A stretch of 64,000 nt of DNA from Bradyrhizobium liaoningense (GCF_018130825.1 NZ_JAFCJS010000003.1:620001-684000), one strand, 5' to 3'; shown: positions 17,196 through 25,973, numbered from the stretch's first letter. The notes: generated by a model from the sequence alone, not told the origin. A program made the numbers and translations.

Positions 17196-19046
17196 TTACG
17201 TCGCCTTCTTCGCGAACGTCGCCTTGAGATTATCGAATAACTCCACCTTCACGCCGTTGCGGCGCATGATGAAGCTCTGCTGGATCACCGAGAGCAAATT
17301 GTTCCAGGCCCAGTAGATCACGAGACCCGCCGGGAAGCCCGCCAGCATGAAGGTGAAGATCAGCGGCATCCAGTTGAAGATGATCTGCTGCGTCGGATCC
17401 GGCGGCGTCGGGTTCAGCTTCATCTGGAACCACATCGTGATGCCCATGATGATCGGCCAGATGCCGAGCGCGAGGTAGTGGCCGAACACCGGGATCGTGG
17501 TCGGATCGAACGGGATCAGCCCGAACAGGTTGAACAGGTTGGTCGGATCCGGCGCGGAGAGGTCCTTGATCCAGCCGTAGAACGGCGCGTGCCGCATCTC
17601 GATGGTGACGAACAGCACCTTGTAGAGCGAGAAGAACACCGGGATCTGGATCACCACGGGAAGACAGCCGGCGACCGGGTTGATCTTCTCCTTGCGGTAG
17701 ATCTCCATCATCTCCTGCTGCTGCTTCACCTTGTCGTCGGGATAGCGCTCCTTGAGCGCCTGCAGCTGCGGCTGGATCGACTTCATCTTCGCCATCGAGG
17801 CGTAGGACTTGTTCGCCAACGGGAAGAACAACAGCTTCACGATCACGGTCACGAGCAGGATCGAGATGCCGAAATTGCCGAAGAAGCGGTAGAAGAAGTC
17901 GAGGCCGAGGAACATCGGCTTGGTGATGAAGTAGAACCAGCCCCAGTCGATCAAGAGATCGAAGTGGTTCAGCCCCAGCTCCTTGTTGTAGCCGCCGAGG
18001 CCGGCGAACGGGAACACGCCGACGACGCCGGCTTCCTTGGCGCCGGCAAACAGGCGCGCATTCGCGGTCGCCGTGCCGCCGATCGCGACGGTGACGGGAT
18101 CGAGCAGGTAGTCGGTCTGATAGCCCCGGATGTTGTTGGCGAGGGTCGATGAAAAGGTCGCCTGGAGCTGGGCATTGGTGTCGGGAAGCAGCGCCGAGGC
18201 CCAGTACTTGTCGGTGATGCCGAGCCAGCCATTGGTGGCCTTGAAGTCGACCTTCTTGGCTTCGTCGATCTTCTTGTAAGCGTATTCCTGCAGGCCGTGC
18301 TCGCCGAGATAGCCGATCAGGCCTTCATGCAGGATGTAATAGCCCGAGACCTGCGGCGTGCCGTGGCGCGAGATCAGCGCATAAGGGTAGAGCGTGACCG
18401 GCGCGTTGCCGACATTGCTCACCTCGTCCTTGACGGTGAAGAGATAATGGTCGTCGACCGAGATGGTGCGGCGGAAGGTGAGGCCCTCGCCATTGTCATA
18501 CTTCAGCACCACCGGCGTCGACGGCGTCAGGCTGCCGCTGCCGTCTTGCTGCCATACGGTGGTCTTGTCGGGCATCTTAGCCGTCACGCCCGTTGCGGCC
18601 ACCCAGCCGAACTCGGCGTAATACGGCTCCGCCGTGCCCGAGGGCGAATAGAGGATGATCGGCGGCGACTTCGGGTCGACCGTTTCGCGGAATTGCACCA
18701 GCGCAATGTCGTCGATGCGGCCGCCCTTCAGCGAGATGCTGCCGGCGATCCGCGGGGTGTCGATCTTGACGCGCGGGCTGGCCGCGATCGCGGCATCGCG
18801 GGAAACGACCGGCTGGGCCTGCTGGCTCGCGCCCGGCGTCGAGGGCTGCGCGGTACCGCCCGCCTGCGGCGTGGTGCCCGGCGTTGCCGACGCGGTCGGC
18901 TGCGGCGTGGTCTTCTGCAGCTCGGCCTGCGCCTGCTGCTGGGCGCGCTGCTTCTCCATCTGCGGCACGTTGTAGAAATACTGCCAGGCGATCAGGACGA
19001 GGCCCGACAGAATGACGGCGAGGATGGTATTGCGATTGTCGGTCAT
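17196..19046 (-). CDS. yidC: Membrane protein insertase YidC
   Basis: YidC (Oxa1 family) inserts and folds inner-membrane proteins, alone or with SecYEG. The 616-residue protein has an N-terminal helix (TILAVILSGLVLIAWQYFY), a Pro/Gln/Thr-rich linker, the large periplasmic beta-sandwich, and the conserved C-terminal five-helix region (GNFGISILLVTVIVKLLFFP, NPVAGCLPVVIQIPVFFSLY). The gene order rpmH-rnpA-yidC-engB is the common one, but no yidD gene fits in the 16-base gap between rnpA and yidC. Confidence 0.97.
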   Translation of the reverse strand: MTDNRNTILAVILSGLVLIAWQYFYNVPQMEKQRAQQQAQAELQKTTPQPTASATPGTTPQAGGTAQPSTPGASQQAQPVVSRDAAIAASPRVKIDTPRIAGSISLKGGRIDDIALVQFRETVDPKSPPIILYSPSGTAEPYYAEFGWVAATGVTAKMPDKTTVWQQDGSGSLTPSTPVVLKYDNGEGLTFRRTISVDDHYLFTVKDEVSNVGNAPVTLYPYALISRHGTPQVSGYYILHEGLIGYLGEHGLQEYAYKKIDEAKKVDFKATNGWLGITDKYWASALLPDTNAQLQATFSSTLANNIRGYQTDYLLDPVTVAIGGTATANARLFAGAKEAGVVGVFPFAGLGGYNKELGLNHFDLLIDWGWFYFITKPMFLGLDFFYRFFGNFGISILLVTVIVKLLFFPLANKSYASMAKMKSIQPQLQALKERYPDDKVKQQQEMMEIYRKEKINPVAGCLPVVIQIPVFFSLYKVLFVTIEMRHAPFYGWIKDLSAPDPTNLFNLFGLIPFDPTTIPVFGHYLALGIWPIIMGITMWFQMKLNPTPPDPTQQIIFNWMPLIFTFMLAGFPAGLVIYWAWNNLLSVIQQSFIMRRNGVKVELFDNLKATFAKKAT

Positions 19047-19062
19047 CTCTAATGTCTCGTCA

Positions 19063-19470
19063 TCAATCCGGTTTGCGGCTGGCAGGGGCAGCGCCCGGCT
19101 TTTCGCCGCGCCCCTTCGCAGGTCCCTTGTGAGACCCCTTGGCCGTATGCCGCGCGGGCTTCGAGAAGGCTATGCGCAGATCGTCGAGCATGGTGGCGAA
19201 GTCGCGCGAGAGCGCGTCCCTTCGGCCGACCAGTACATAGTCATGATGGGGCTGCATCGACACCGGATCGAGCCGCTTCACCAATTCGCGAAGCCGGCGC
19301 CGGATGCGATTGCGCTCGGGGGCGTTACCGTTCTTCTTGGTGACGGTGAAACCGATCCGGATCGGGCCAAAATCGTCGCGGCGGCGGCTTTGCAGGACGA
19401 ACGCGGGACTATTCACCCGCGCGCCATTGGCAACGGCGAGGAAATCCGCCCGCTGCCTCAGCCGATCCAT
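19063..19470 (-). CDS. rnpA: Ribonuclease P protein component
   Basis: RnpA is the protein cofactor of RNase P, which matures tRNA 5' ends. The 135-residue protein begins MDRLRQRADFLAVANGARV and contains the RNA-binding RNR motif variant (GNAPERNRIRRRLRELVK), preceded by FGPIRIGFTVTKKNG. The C-terminal 25 residues are a Lys/Gly/Ala-rich extension (KGSHKGPAKGRGEKPGAAPA) beyond the usual 110-120 residues. It follows rpmH by 27 bases. Confidence 0.96.
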   Translation of the reverse strand: MDRLRQRADFLAVANGARVNSPAFVLQSRRRDDFGPIRIGFTVTKKNGNAPERNRIRRRLRELVKRLDPVSMQPHHDYVLVGRRDALSRDFATMLDDLRIAFSKPARHTAKGSHKGPAKGRGEKPGAAPASRKPD

Positions 19471-19497
19471 GATGAAATCCCAAAAAGGGGGTCCGGC

Positions 19498-19632
19498 TCA
19501 GGCGCTCAGACGCTTGCGGCCGCGGGCACGGCGGGCGGCGAGAACCTTGCGGCCGCCGGCAGTGGCGAGGCGGGCACGGAAGCCGTGACGGCGCTTGCGC
19601 ACCAGTTTGCTGGGTTGATAAGTCCGCTTCAC
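19498..19632 (-). CDS. rpmH: 50S ribosomal protein L34
   Basis: The 44-residue basic protein MKRTYQPSKLVRKRRHGFRA is L34 at full length. It starts at GTG, with a GGAG site about eight bases upstream. The frame extends upstream, but only the part from KRTYQPS is family sequence. It heads the rpmH-rnpA-yidC run and is driven by a strong promoter about 140 bases upstream. Confidence 0.97.
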   Translation of the reverse strand: MKRTYQPSKLVRKRRHGFRARLATAGGRKVLAARRARGRKRLSA

Positions 19633-19996
19633 GGGTTTTTCTCCGCTGACCGGGCAATTTGCCTGTAGAATTGATGGTAAAGTCCGGAAGATGCGGCCCA
19701 AAACGGGCCCTTTTCGGCCCCAAGAGAGCCGCTCCCGGCGTCACACCGGGTCATCGCGGACAATTCGCGCGGCTTATATGCGAGCGCCCCCTTTTCGTCA
19801 ACGCCGCACAAGCGCACGATTCCGGTGAATATCGCTGTTTGTGCGGGGTTTTTAACCCGTGAGGTAGCGACTCGCCGGATCAGCACCTACATCCCACCTC
19901 GGCATATTAGCGATCCGTAATTTGACCGGGCCGGGGGCGGGCCGCATCCTTCATCCGCCAGATCGTTCACCGGGCAAGTCAGCGAGGGCGAATTAC
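19633..19996. other. Divergent regulatory gap between rpmH and a histidine kinase gene
   Basis: No protein-like frame is present. It contains the rpmH promoter and an untranslated leader of about 130 bases. A separated dyad CCGCACAA/TTGTGCGG (19804 and about 19839) is followed by GGTTTTT. Confidence 0.6.
19773..19801 (-). promoter_or_regulatory. Sigma-70 promoter of rpmH
   Basis: Reading the minus strand, TTGACG and TATAAG are separated by exactly 17 bases. Both hexamers are near-consensus, and the direction fits rpmH, giving a leader of roughly 130 bases. Confidence 0.75.
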
Positions 19997-21496
19997 GTGG
20001 CAGAGACAGACCTCCAGCCGATCCAGGATACGGATCAGCAGGATCCGCCCGCGGCGCGGCCGCGCGGGCCTGCGGGGCTTGGGCTGTCGGGCAAGCTGCT
20101 GCTGCTCACCGTCCCCCTGGTGATGATCGCTGCGATCCTGCTCTACGTGCCCGCCATCGCCAACTTCTGGGTCAACCGGCTCAACGACCGCGTCGCGGCC
20201 GCCAACACGGCGGCGCTGGTGCTCGATGCCGCACCGCTCGGCATGGTCCCCGATTCGCTGTCGCGCGAGATATTGAAGAGCATCAATGCCCGCGCCGTCG
20301 CCATCAAGATGGGCCAGCAGCGCCGGCTGCTCGCCAGCGACAATCTGCCTGCTACGATCGGGCACGACGTCGATCTGCGCGACATGACCGTGTGGGAGGC
20401 GATCACCGGCTCGTTCCAGATGATGCTGGAGACCGGCAACCAGGCCATTCGCATCGTCGGCCCCGGCGTCGGCAACGCCCAGTTCGTCGAGATCGTGACC
20501 GACGAATTGCCGTTGCGGCAGGCGATGTACCGCTTCTCCCGCAATGTCGTCGTGGTTGCCCTGATCATCGGCGTCCTGACCGCGGGCCTCGTCTATCTCG
20601 CGCTCCATTATCTCTTCGTGCGGCCGATGCGGCGGCTGACCGCGAGCCTGGTCGGCTTCCACGAGAACCCGGAAAGCTCGGCGGGAATCATCGTGCCGAG
20701 CCAGCGCAGCGACGAGATCGGCGTCGCCGAGCGCGAATTGTCGGACATGCAGCGCGACCTGATGTCGATGCTGAATCAGAAGAGCCGGCTCGCCGCGCTC
20801 GGCCTCGCGGTGTCCAAGATCAACCACGATTTGCGCAATTTGCTGGCGTCGGCCCAGCTCCTGTCGGACCAGCTCGCCAGCGTGCCCGACCCGCGGGTGC
20901 AGCGCTTTGCGCCAAAGCTGGTGCGCTCGCTCGAGCGCGCCATCGCCTTCTGCCAGTCGACGCTGTCCTATGGCCGTGCCCAGGAGGCCGCGCCCGATCG
21001 CCGCATGATCCTGATCGAGCCTGTGGTGCTGGAGGTGCGAGAGACCGCCGGCCTTGCCAGCGATGCCTCGATCGCCTGGGTCGCCGCGATCGAGCGCGGG
21101 CTCGCGATCGATGCCGATCCCGACCAGCTGTTCCGCGTGCTGCTCAACCTCGTCCGCAACGCCGCCCAGGCGCTGGAAAGCCACGCGACCGGTGACGGCG
21201 GGGCGCAGCAGATCCGGATCACCGGCAAACGCGAGGGGGCCGTCGCCATCCTGGAGGTCTCCGACACCGGCCCCGGCGTGCCCCAGAAGACGCGGGAGCA
21301 CCTGTTCGAGGCGTTCCAGACCTCCGGCCGCCCCGGCGGCAGCGGGCTGGGCCTCGCCATCGCCGCCGAGCTCGTCCGCGCCCATGGCGGCGAGATTCAT
21401 CTGGTCGAAGGCACCATCGGCGCCACCTTCCGGATCGTCATCCCCGACCGTCCCGTGGAACTCCTCTCCATCCGCAACGAGCGGCAGAGGGCGTAG
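19997..21496 (+). CDS. Membrane sensor histidine kinase with HAMP domain
   Basis: The 499-residue protein has TM1 (LLLLTVPLVMIAAILLYVPA), an extracytoplasmic region of about 130 residues, TM2 (VVVVALIIGVLTAGLVYLAL), a HAMP region, and a dimerisation domain whose phospho-accepting His lies in SKINHDLRNLLASAQLL. The ATPase domain has LLNLVRNAAQAL, SDTGPGVP and SGLGLAIAAELV. The start is GTG (VAETDLQPIQD) after GAGG. No response regulator is adjacent, so it is an orphan kinase. An earlier in-frame start would add 25 non-family residues. Confidence 0.9.
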   Translation: MAETDLQPIQDTDQQDPPAARPRGPAGLGLSGKLLLLTVPLVMIAAILLYVPAIANFWVNRLNDRVAAANTAALVLDAAPLGMVPDSLSREILKSINARAVAIKMGQQRRLLASDNLPATIGHDVDLRDMTVWEAITGSFQMMLETGNQAIRIVGPGVGNAQFVEIVTDELPLRQAMYRFSRNVVVVALIIGVLTAGLVYLALHYLFVRPMRRLTASLVGFHENPESSAGIIVPSQRSDEIGVAERELSDMQRDLMSMLNQKSRLAALGLAVSKINHDLRNLLASAQLLSDQLASVPDPRVQRFAPKLVRSLERAIAFCQSTLSYGRAQEAAPDRRMILIEPVVLEVRETAGLASDASIAWVAAIERGLAIDADPDQLFRVLLNLVRNAAQALESHATGDGGAQQIRITGKREGAVAILEVSDTGPGVPQKTREHLFEAFQTSGRPGGSGLGLAIAAELVRAHGGEIHLVEGTIGATFRIVIPDRPVELLSIRNERQRA

Positions 21497-21517
21497 GTCG
21501 GCCAAAGGCCGACTGAA

Positions 21518-21617
21518 CCCGTCATTCCGGGGCGGCGCAAAGCGCCGAACCCGGAATCCAGAGGTTTTAGGCACGAGATTCCGCACTTCCAGCTTCGCGA
21601 GCCCCGGAATGACCGGG
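21518..21617. repeat. Triple-hairpin palindromic element, family B, copy 2
   Basis: The ends CCCGTCATTCCGGGG and CCCCGGAATGACCGGG are inverted. Inside are GGCGC-AAA-GCGCC and an imperfect CCCGGAATC/GATTCCG arm. Order and end sequences match the copy at 17102-17185, although the inner hairpins have diverged. Confidence 0.7.
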
Positions 21618-21763
21618 TGGAGATCGTCATCTCCATGCAAAATCTCCCCATCCCGGACCTTGCCAATCGGGACAAGAGCGGTTAGTCAGAGCGCTCTTTC
21701 GCACCCCTCCGGCGCTGTCCGGAGGCTGCGTGTGGGCTAAAGCCTGCACTATCAGCGAAAAAC

Positions 21764-21840
21764 GCGCCCGTAGCTCAGCTGGATAGAGCATCAGACTACG
21801 AATCTGAGGGTCGGACGTTCGAATCGTTCCGGGCGCGCCA
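21764..21840 (+). tRNA. tRNA-Arg (anticodon ACG)
   Basis: The 77-base cloverleaf has acceptor stem GCGCCCG/CGGGCGC, discriminator G and an encoded CCA. The D arm holds GTAGCTCAGCTGGATAGAGC, the anticodon stem-loop is TCAGA-CTACGAA-TCTGA with anticodon ACG, and the T arm holds GTTCGAATC. It reads CGU/CGC/CGA after A34 deamination. No duplicate of its 3' end was seen in the window, so there is no sign of an integrated element using it. Confidence 0.96.
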
Positions 21841-21883
21841 TTTTTATCTTGCCTCTGAGCGGTCGGTAGCGCTCCCCTCGGCA

Positions 21884-21939
21884 TGGTTCCCCCTGGTGCT
21901 GTTTAGGACCTTGGTTCCCTCTGCTGCTGCTTAGGACCT
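21884..21939. repeat. Tandem 28-bp duplication downstream of tRNA-Arg
   Basis: Two adjacent 28-base units start TGGTTCCC and end CTTAGGACCT or TTTAGGACCT, with 25 of 28 positions identical. They lie 43 bases after the tRNA. Confidence 0.7.
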
Positions 21940-22004
21940 TTAGGGCGCGGCGAGCGTTGAGGCGATAGCGCCGGGGCAGGACCGCGAACCCCGGAGTTCG
22001 GATC

Positions 22005-22280
22005 ATGAGCACGATCCCTGCGGACCTTGAAAGAAAGTTCGAACAACGGTGGGCCGCCAGATTGGCGCGGTCCATTCCACCGCCATTTGCGCGCCCCGCC
22101 TGTCCGATGTGCAAGGCCCAGATGATGCTCGTCAGCATCGAGCCAGAAAGCCCAAGCGTGGACTTGCACATGTTTCGATGCGCTGTCTGCAATCACATAC
22201 TTACGACCTTCGCAGCGCATGAAGATCCCAGACATTCCAAGGGCCGCTGGCTTCAAGGCGATTTGCGCCCACCGAAGTAA
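22005..22280 (+). CDS. Small zinc-ribbon-like protein of unknown function
   Basis: The 91-residue protein has two CxxC pairs (CPMCKAQM and CAVCNHI) about 28 residues apart. This suggests a single zinc ribbon, with basic N- and C-terminal parts. There is no membrane segment. It could be a DNA- or RNA-associated small protein, but no function can be assigned. It is the first of several small unknown genes after tRNA-Arg. Confidence 0.65.
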   Translation: MSTIPADLERKFEQRWAARLARSIPPPFARPACPMCKAQMMLVSIEPESPSVDLHMFRCAVCNHILTTFAAHEDPRHSKGRWLQGDLRPPK

Positions 22281-22295
22281 CCCGCGCTGCAAGTC

Positions 22296-22409
22296 GTGAC
22301 CGAAGGCGAGACGCCGCGGCTGCCGGAAGGTTTCAGGGTCGAGTTCGACAAGGATGGTTGGCGGACTCGCATGAGGCGGCGATATCCTCAAATGCATCCG
22401 CCGCTCTGA
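22296..22409 (+). CDS. Possible 37-residue peptide gene
   Basis: A GTG-started frame encodes a short, strongly basic peptide (TEGETPRLPEGFRVEFDKDG then WRTRMRRRYPQ). The composition looks protein-like, but there is no clear ribosome site. It lies between two other small unknown genes and could be a gene remnant. Confidence 0.25.
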   Translation: MTEGETPRLPEGFRVEFDKDGWRTRMRRRYPQMHPPL

Positions 22410-22442
22410 CTGATCTTCACTAATCCGCCGGCCGGCTATGGC

Positions 22443-22673
22443 ATGACCATGTCCGATGACTGGACCAAACGAGCGACGAACATCCTTCGAGAACTTCATG
22501 CTGCTGAGACGGAGCTAATCGGCAGGGGTGTTATCCTGACCGACGGCAAGGCGGGGACGATTGATCGCGTCTTCCTTGACGAGGTGCACGGGCTCCGGAT
22601 CTCGATCGATGGCCACGACGGCAAGTGGCCGATTTCGACTGTGAAGCTTCTAGACTCCGGTTTCACCAGATAG
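22443..22673 (+). CDS. Hypothetical small protein
   Basis: The 76-residue product (or 74 from the ATG at 22449, MSDDWTKRATN) is soluble. It has an N-terminal helix (RATNILRELHAAETELIGRG) and a beta-rich second half (AGTIDRVFLDEVHGLRISID) that could form a small barrel. No family was recognised. The frame, amino acid composition and regular spacing to neighbours support a real gene. Confidence 0.5.
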   Translation: MTMSDDWTKRATNILRELHAAETELIGRGVILTDGKAGTIDRVFLDEVHGLRISIDGHDGKWPISTVKLLDSGFTR

Positions 22674-22866
22674 CGCAGACAGGCCGCGGCAACGACCGAT
22701 CGAGGCTGGGGCGGTCGCAGATTAGTCGCTGGAGCGAGTAATCGGCCATCGCATCACAGCGCTACAGCGAAACAATAGTGCCCATCTTCATCGGCCGTGG
22801 CGCGCCATTTCCGCTTCGCTTGCGATGCCGCCAGTCGATGGCGGCCTTTGCTGCGCTTCCTGTGGC

Positions 22867-23187
22867 TTACGGGATCCTTGCCACGACGTTGGGCCGGTTC
22901 TGCCTGAGCCAGGCGACGGCCTCGGGTCCATCGACGACGCACTCGAAGGTTTCCCAGGTTGGATCCTCCAGGGATTCCGATTGCAGTCGCTTCGCGGCAT
23001 ATTCGACGAGATCGTGCAGGCCTTCATATCCTCGTCGGTGCTCGAGCGACTCTGCAATCGTCTTGCTGGTCCATCCTCGTTGGGCCAAATCGATGATGCT
23101 CGGAGCATCAGCCTCGCTGAACCACGGCGTGGCATCGAACTCGATGCAGCGGACATTGTCGGCGGTATGACAAGTGGCGTGGATCAT
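22867..23187 (-). CDS. Hypothetical soluble protein
   Basis: The 106-residue protein has an excellent GGAGG site 6 bases before ATG. It is acidic and mostly helical; a possible helix-turn-helix-like segment (SIIDLAQRGWTSKTIAESLE) is followed by EHRRGYEGLHDLVEYAAKRL. No family was recognised. It is the only minus-strand gene in the small-gene patch after tRNA-Arg and is divergent from the TetR gene, across a family A repeat. Confidence 0.6.
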   Translation of the reverse strand: MIHATCHTADNVRCIEFDATPWFSEADAPSIIDLAQRGWTSKTIAESLEHRRGYEGLHDLVEYAAKRLQSESLEDPTWETFECVVDGPEAVAWLRQNRPNVVARIP

Positions 23188-23206
23188 TGGATTCCTCCGT
23201 CCTGCG

Positions 23207-23310
23207 CTAAAGCGCGATGAGATTTGGACGAATCGTCATCGCGCTTTAGGTTGTTGTTTGCGCATGATCTTTCCGGAAAACCGCTTCGCACTTTTCCGGA
23301 TCATGCTTTG
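23207..23310. repeat. Dispersed palindromic repeat, family A, copy 2 (inverted)
   Basis: This is the reverse complement of the 3036-3138 element, with about four differences in 104 bases. It holds the AAAGCGCGATGA/TCATCGCGCTTT dyad, then GCATGATC/GATCATGC around TTTTCCGG. It lies between a divergent pair of genes, in the likely promoter region. Confidence 0.88.
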
Positions 23311-23402
23311 GAGCCAAATCGCTCCGGCCACAAAATCGTGCGATTCTGCTAGGCCGAAAGCAGCCGCTGCGCTATGCCGGGACTCTGCGTGAGGAGACCG
23401 GC

Positions 23403-24017
23403 GTGGCGATGGCGAAAGGCGGGGGTGAAGAGGCGGAGAGCGCGCCCCGGCGCGGCCGGCCAAGATCGATCGAGACCACCCACGCGATCCTCGAAAGCGC
23501 CTATGCGCTGATGGCGGCCACGGGCCTTGCCACCACCACCATTGATGCGATCGCGCGCCACTCCAGCGTCTCCAAGATGACGATCTACAAATGGTGGCCG
23601 TCGCGGGAAGCGCTGCTGATCGACGCCTTCCTCCACCATGCCGCGCAGATGCTGCCGCTGCCGCCCGCGAGCACCGGCACGGCCGCGGCGCGGGCGCGCC
23701 GGCACGCCACCGCCTATGCCGAGGCGCTCCAGGGCGAATTCGGCAAGGTCCAGCTCGCCGTCATCTCCGAATGCATCTCCAAGACCGGCTCGGCGGAGCT
23801 GTTCTACGCCCGCTACTTACAATTCCGCCGCGACGCGCTGGTGGACATGATCGCCGCGGGCCAGAAGGACGGCAGCATTCTGGCCGAGGGGCTCCCTGAG
23901 GATCTCTACGACGCGATCTATGGCAGCCTGTTCTACCGCTACATCTTCGGCATCGCGCCGATCACACCTGGCTACGCGCGCAATCTGGTCGATCTGGTGT
24001 TGCGGCCGAAAGGTTAG
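23403..24017 (+). CDS. TetR/AcrR family transcriptional regulator
   Basis: The 204-residue protein has a TetR N-terminal HTH (ILESAYALMAATGLATTTID through SSVSKMTIYKWWPSREALLI) and an all-helical C-terminal ligand domain. It probably represses a nearby or distant operon in response to a small molecule. It starts at GTG after a GAGGAG site. The start lies about 90 bases after the family A repeat. Its stop codon interlocks with the stop of the convergent CHASE kinase (TTAG). Confidence 0.92.
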   Translation: MAMAKGGGEEAESAPRRGRPRSIETTHAILESAYALMAATGLATTTIDAIARHSSVSKMTIYKWWPSREALLIDAFLHHAAQMLPLPPASTGTAAARARRHATAYAEALQGEFGKVQLAVISECISKTGSAELFYARYLQFRRDALVDMIAAGQKDGSILAEGLPEDLYDAIYGSLFYRYIFGIAPITPGYARNLVDLVLRPKG

Positions 24018-25705
24018 CCGCGCGCCGGCCGGACCGGCGCCGAGATCTTGTCCGTGCGGTCGCGCTCGGTCATGTCGACCACCGTCTCCATCGGAGCAGT
24101 CAATTCATAGACGTAGGAGACGTCAGTGAAGAAGCGCTTGGCGGTGCCCCCCAGCGCCTCGGGCGCGACGCGGTCGAGCAGGATCAGACCGAAATCGGAA
24201 TCGGGTCGGCGCGTCGCCTCGCTGGTGTTGAACTCCTCCCAGCGGAAATGGAAGACCTCCTCGGGCGCATCGCCCGTCACCGTCCAGTTGGCGGTGATAT
24301 GCGGATGCTTGCCGACCAGCGACAGGCCCTCGTCGGAATGCGAGGCGAGCTCGAAGAACAGCAGCGACAGGCTCTGCGCGGCGCGCGCGCTGACCGCGAT
24401 GTCGGGACCGGTGACGGCGATGCGATCGGCATGCGGAATCGCGCGCGCCTCGAACAGGCCCTTCAGCTTGACGCCCTGCCACTGGCTCTCGCTGAGCAGC
24501 GAGACCACGTTGGACATGGCGTGGATGCGGCCGATCAGGAGTTCGCGCGCGACGTCGATGTCCGAGCCGTGGCGCAGCGTGCGCGTCACGATCGACTGGA
24601 TCACGGCCAAGATGTTCTTGACCCGATGATTCAGCTCGTCGATCACGGCGGTCAGGCGGCGCTCGAAGCCGATCCGCACCTGGATCTCCCGGCTGAGCCG
24701 CAGATTGTTGTAGGCGACATAGCCGAACAGGCCGCACACCATCGCGGTGATGGCAAAACCGATCGCCGCCACGATGATCGCGGTCTGCTCGGCGCGGCGC
24801 GCCGAATTGGTCTTGGCGTAATAGCCGAGCTGCCAGTCACGGCCGCCGAAGCTGACCGTGCGCGTCGCCGATGGCGCCGGGCCGTCGGCGCCCATGCGTG
24901 TGGAGACAATGCCCTGGTCGTTGGCGACGAGCTCGCCGCCTTCCTTGCGCGGATCCCTGAGCGCGACCGAGAACAACGACATGTCGTCATTGGTCAGCAT
25001 CAGCGTGGCGAGCTCATAGGAGAATGTGACGAACCCGGCCGGCTCCGTTGCCCCCTCGGGAATCACGGGAGCAGCCACGATGACGCCGATCGGGCCGTTC
25101 CCGCGCAGCAGCGGCACCGGATCGGAAGCGACCGACCGCTTCTCGATCCTCGCCCGGGCAAGCATCGCGCTGCGCACCGGATCCTGGTCGTAGCTGCGGC
25201 CGGGCAGCGCCTTGGTCTCGTCACTGCGCGGCTCGAGGTCCATCAGCACGTCGATCGGATGGGTGAGGCTGCCGGGGGCGAAGGGCTTGTCACTGTAGTC
25301 ACGGATCTGCGGCTTCGGGAAACCGGCCGCCGCGATCGCCGCCTGGGCCGCAGCGAGCTCGTTCGGCTGAAGCCGGGCAACCCAGCCGGCCACCACGAAA
25401 TCGGTCTTGAAGGCGTAGATCGCCGAGCGCAGCGGCTCCAGCATGCTGGGCTTGAGCACCGAGGGCGCACGGAACAGGCCTGAGGCGACACGCGCGAGCA
25501 GCTCGCGCTCGGTGAGCCGGTCCTGAACCAGGCTGGCATGGACGTCGATCGCGCGCGCGAGCGCGATCCGGTCGAGCGCCAGCTCCTGGTCGTGGACGCG
25601 ATAGGCCGCAAGCCCGGAAAGCAAAGCTCCGAGCAGAGCGATGAAGCCGATGATGAAACCCAGCCGGACCACGCGACTACTCAGACGGAAGCGGGAGGTC
25701 GGCAA
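24014..25705 (-). CDS. CHASE-domain sensor kinase of the HWE/HisKA_2 class, degenerate ATP site
   Basis: The 563-residue protein has TM1 (14-35), an extracytoplasmic CHASE-type sensor (about 60-280), TM2 (308-331), and a dimerisation helix with the HisKA_2/HWE phospho-acceptor H360 in DELNHRVKNILAVIQSIV. In the ATPase domain, the expected N-box ELATNAAKYGAL is replaced by ELASHSDEGLSL (residues 452-463), which loses the ATP/Mg-coordinating Asn. The later glycine segment is DFGLILLDRVAPEALGGTAK. It may be catalytically weak or act as a receptor that controls another kinase. No response regulator is adjacent. Confidence 0.85.
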   Translation of the reverse strand: MPTSRFRLSSRVVRLGFIIGFIALLGALLSGLAAYRVHDQELALDRIALARAIDVHASLVQDRLTERELLARVASGLFRAPSVLKPSMLEPLRSAIYAFKTDFVVAGWVARLQPNELAAAQAAIAAAGFPKPQIRDYSDKPFAPGSLTHPIDVLMDLEPRSDETKALPGRSYDQDPVRSAMLARARIEKRSVASDPVPLLRGNGPIGVIVAAPVIPEGATEPAGFVTFSYELATLMLTNDDMSLFSVALRDPRKEGGELVANDQGIVSTRMGADGPAPSATRTVSFGGRDWQLGYYAKTNSARRAEQTAIIVAAIGFAITAMVCGLFGYVAYNNLRLSREIQVRIGFERRLTAVIDELNHRVKNILAVIQSIVTRTLRHGSDIDVARELLIGRIHAMSNVVSLLSESQWQGVKLKGLFEARAIPHADRIAVTGPDIAVSARAAQSLSLLFFELASHSDEGLSLVGKHPHITANWTVTGDAPEEVFHFRWEEFNTSEATRRPDSDFGLILLDRVAPEALGGTAKRFFTDVSYVYELTAPMETVVDMTERDRTDKISAPVRPARG

Positions 25706-25973
25706 TTAACACGGAGCATATGAACGCCGCTCGAACGGCCATGTGCCGAAACAGGGTGAACCCCAATGGCGCAGATAATGAAGGAGGAGGCATCAGTACG
25801 CAACTTGGGTCGCCTGGAAAGCTTAATCCGCCCGGCCGAGGGTCCGGCCGGGGGTGGAGTTGCCCCGGGCACCGGAGGTATTTAATCGCCGTGTCCGAAA
25901 TTTGTTCCGCAAGGCACGGCCCTGCCCCAGGCGTTAACGGCGAAAATACGCCTGCGCCAAGTCGTCGCGTCGG

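Noticed and set aside
19804..19850. CCGCACAA/TTGTGCGG dyad followed by GGTTTTT
   Set aside because: The loop is long (over 25 bases) and no plus-strand gene ends nearby, so a terminator call is not justified. A regulator site is possible but unsupported.
21764..21840. tRNA-Arg as a mobile-element attachment site
   Set aside because: No second copy of the tRNA 3' end and no integrase were seen within the window, so no att site was annotated.
22754..22942. 62-residue minus-strand frame ending next to the 106-residue gene
   Set aside because: The first third is an out-of-frame shadow of that gene and no start or ribosome site is evident. The C-terminal end looks slightly protein-like but cannot stand alone.
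25706..25973. 39-codon plus-strand frame in the kinase-ureG gap
   Set aside because: The Gly/Pro-rich second half follows a hairpin-like GC stretch and there is no conserved feature, so it was not called.
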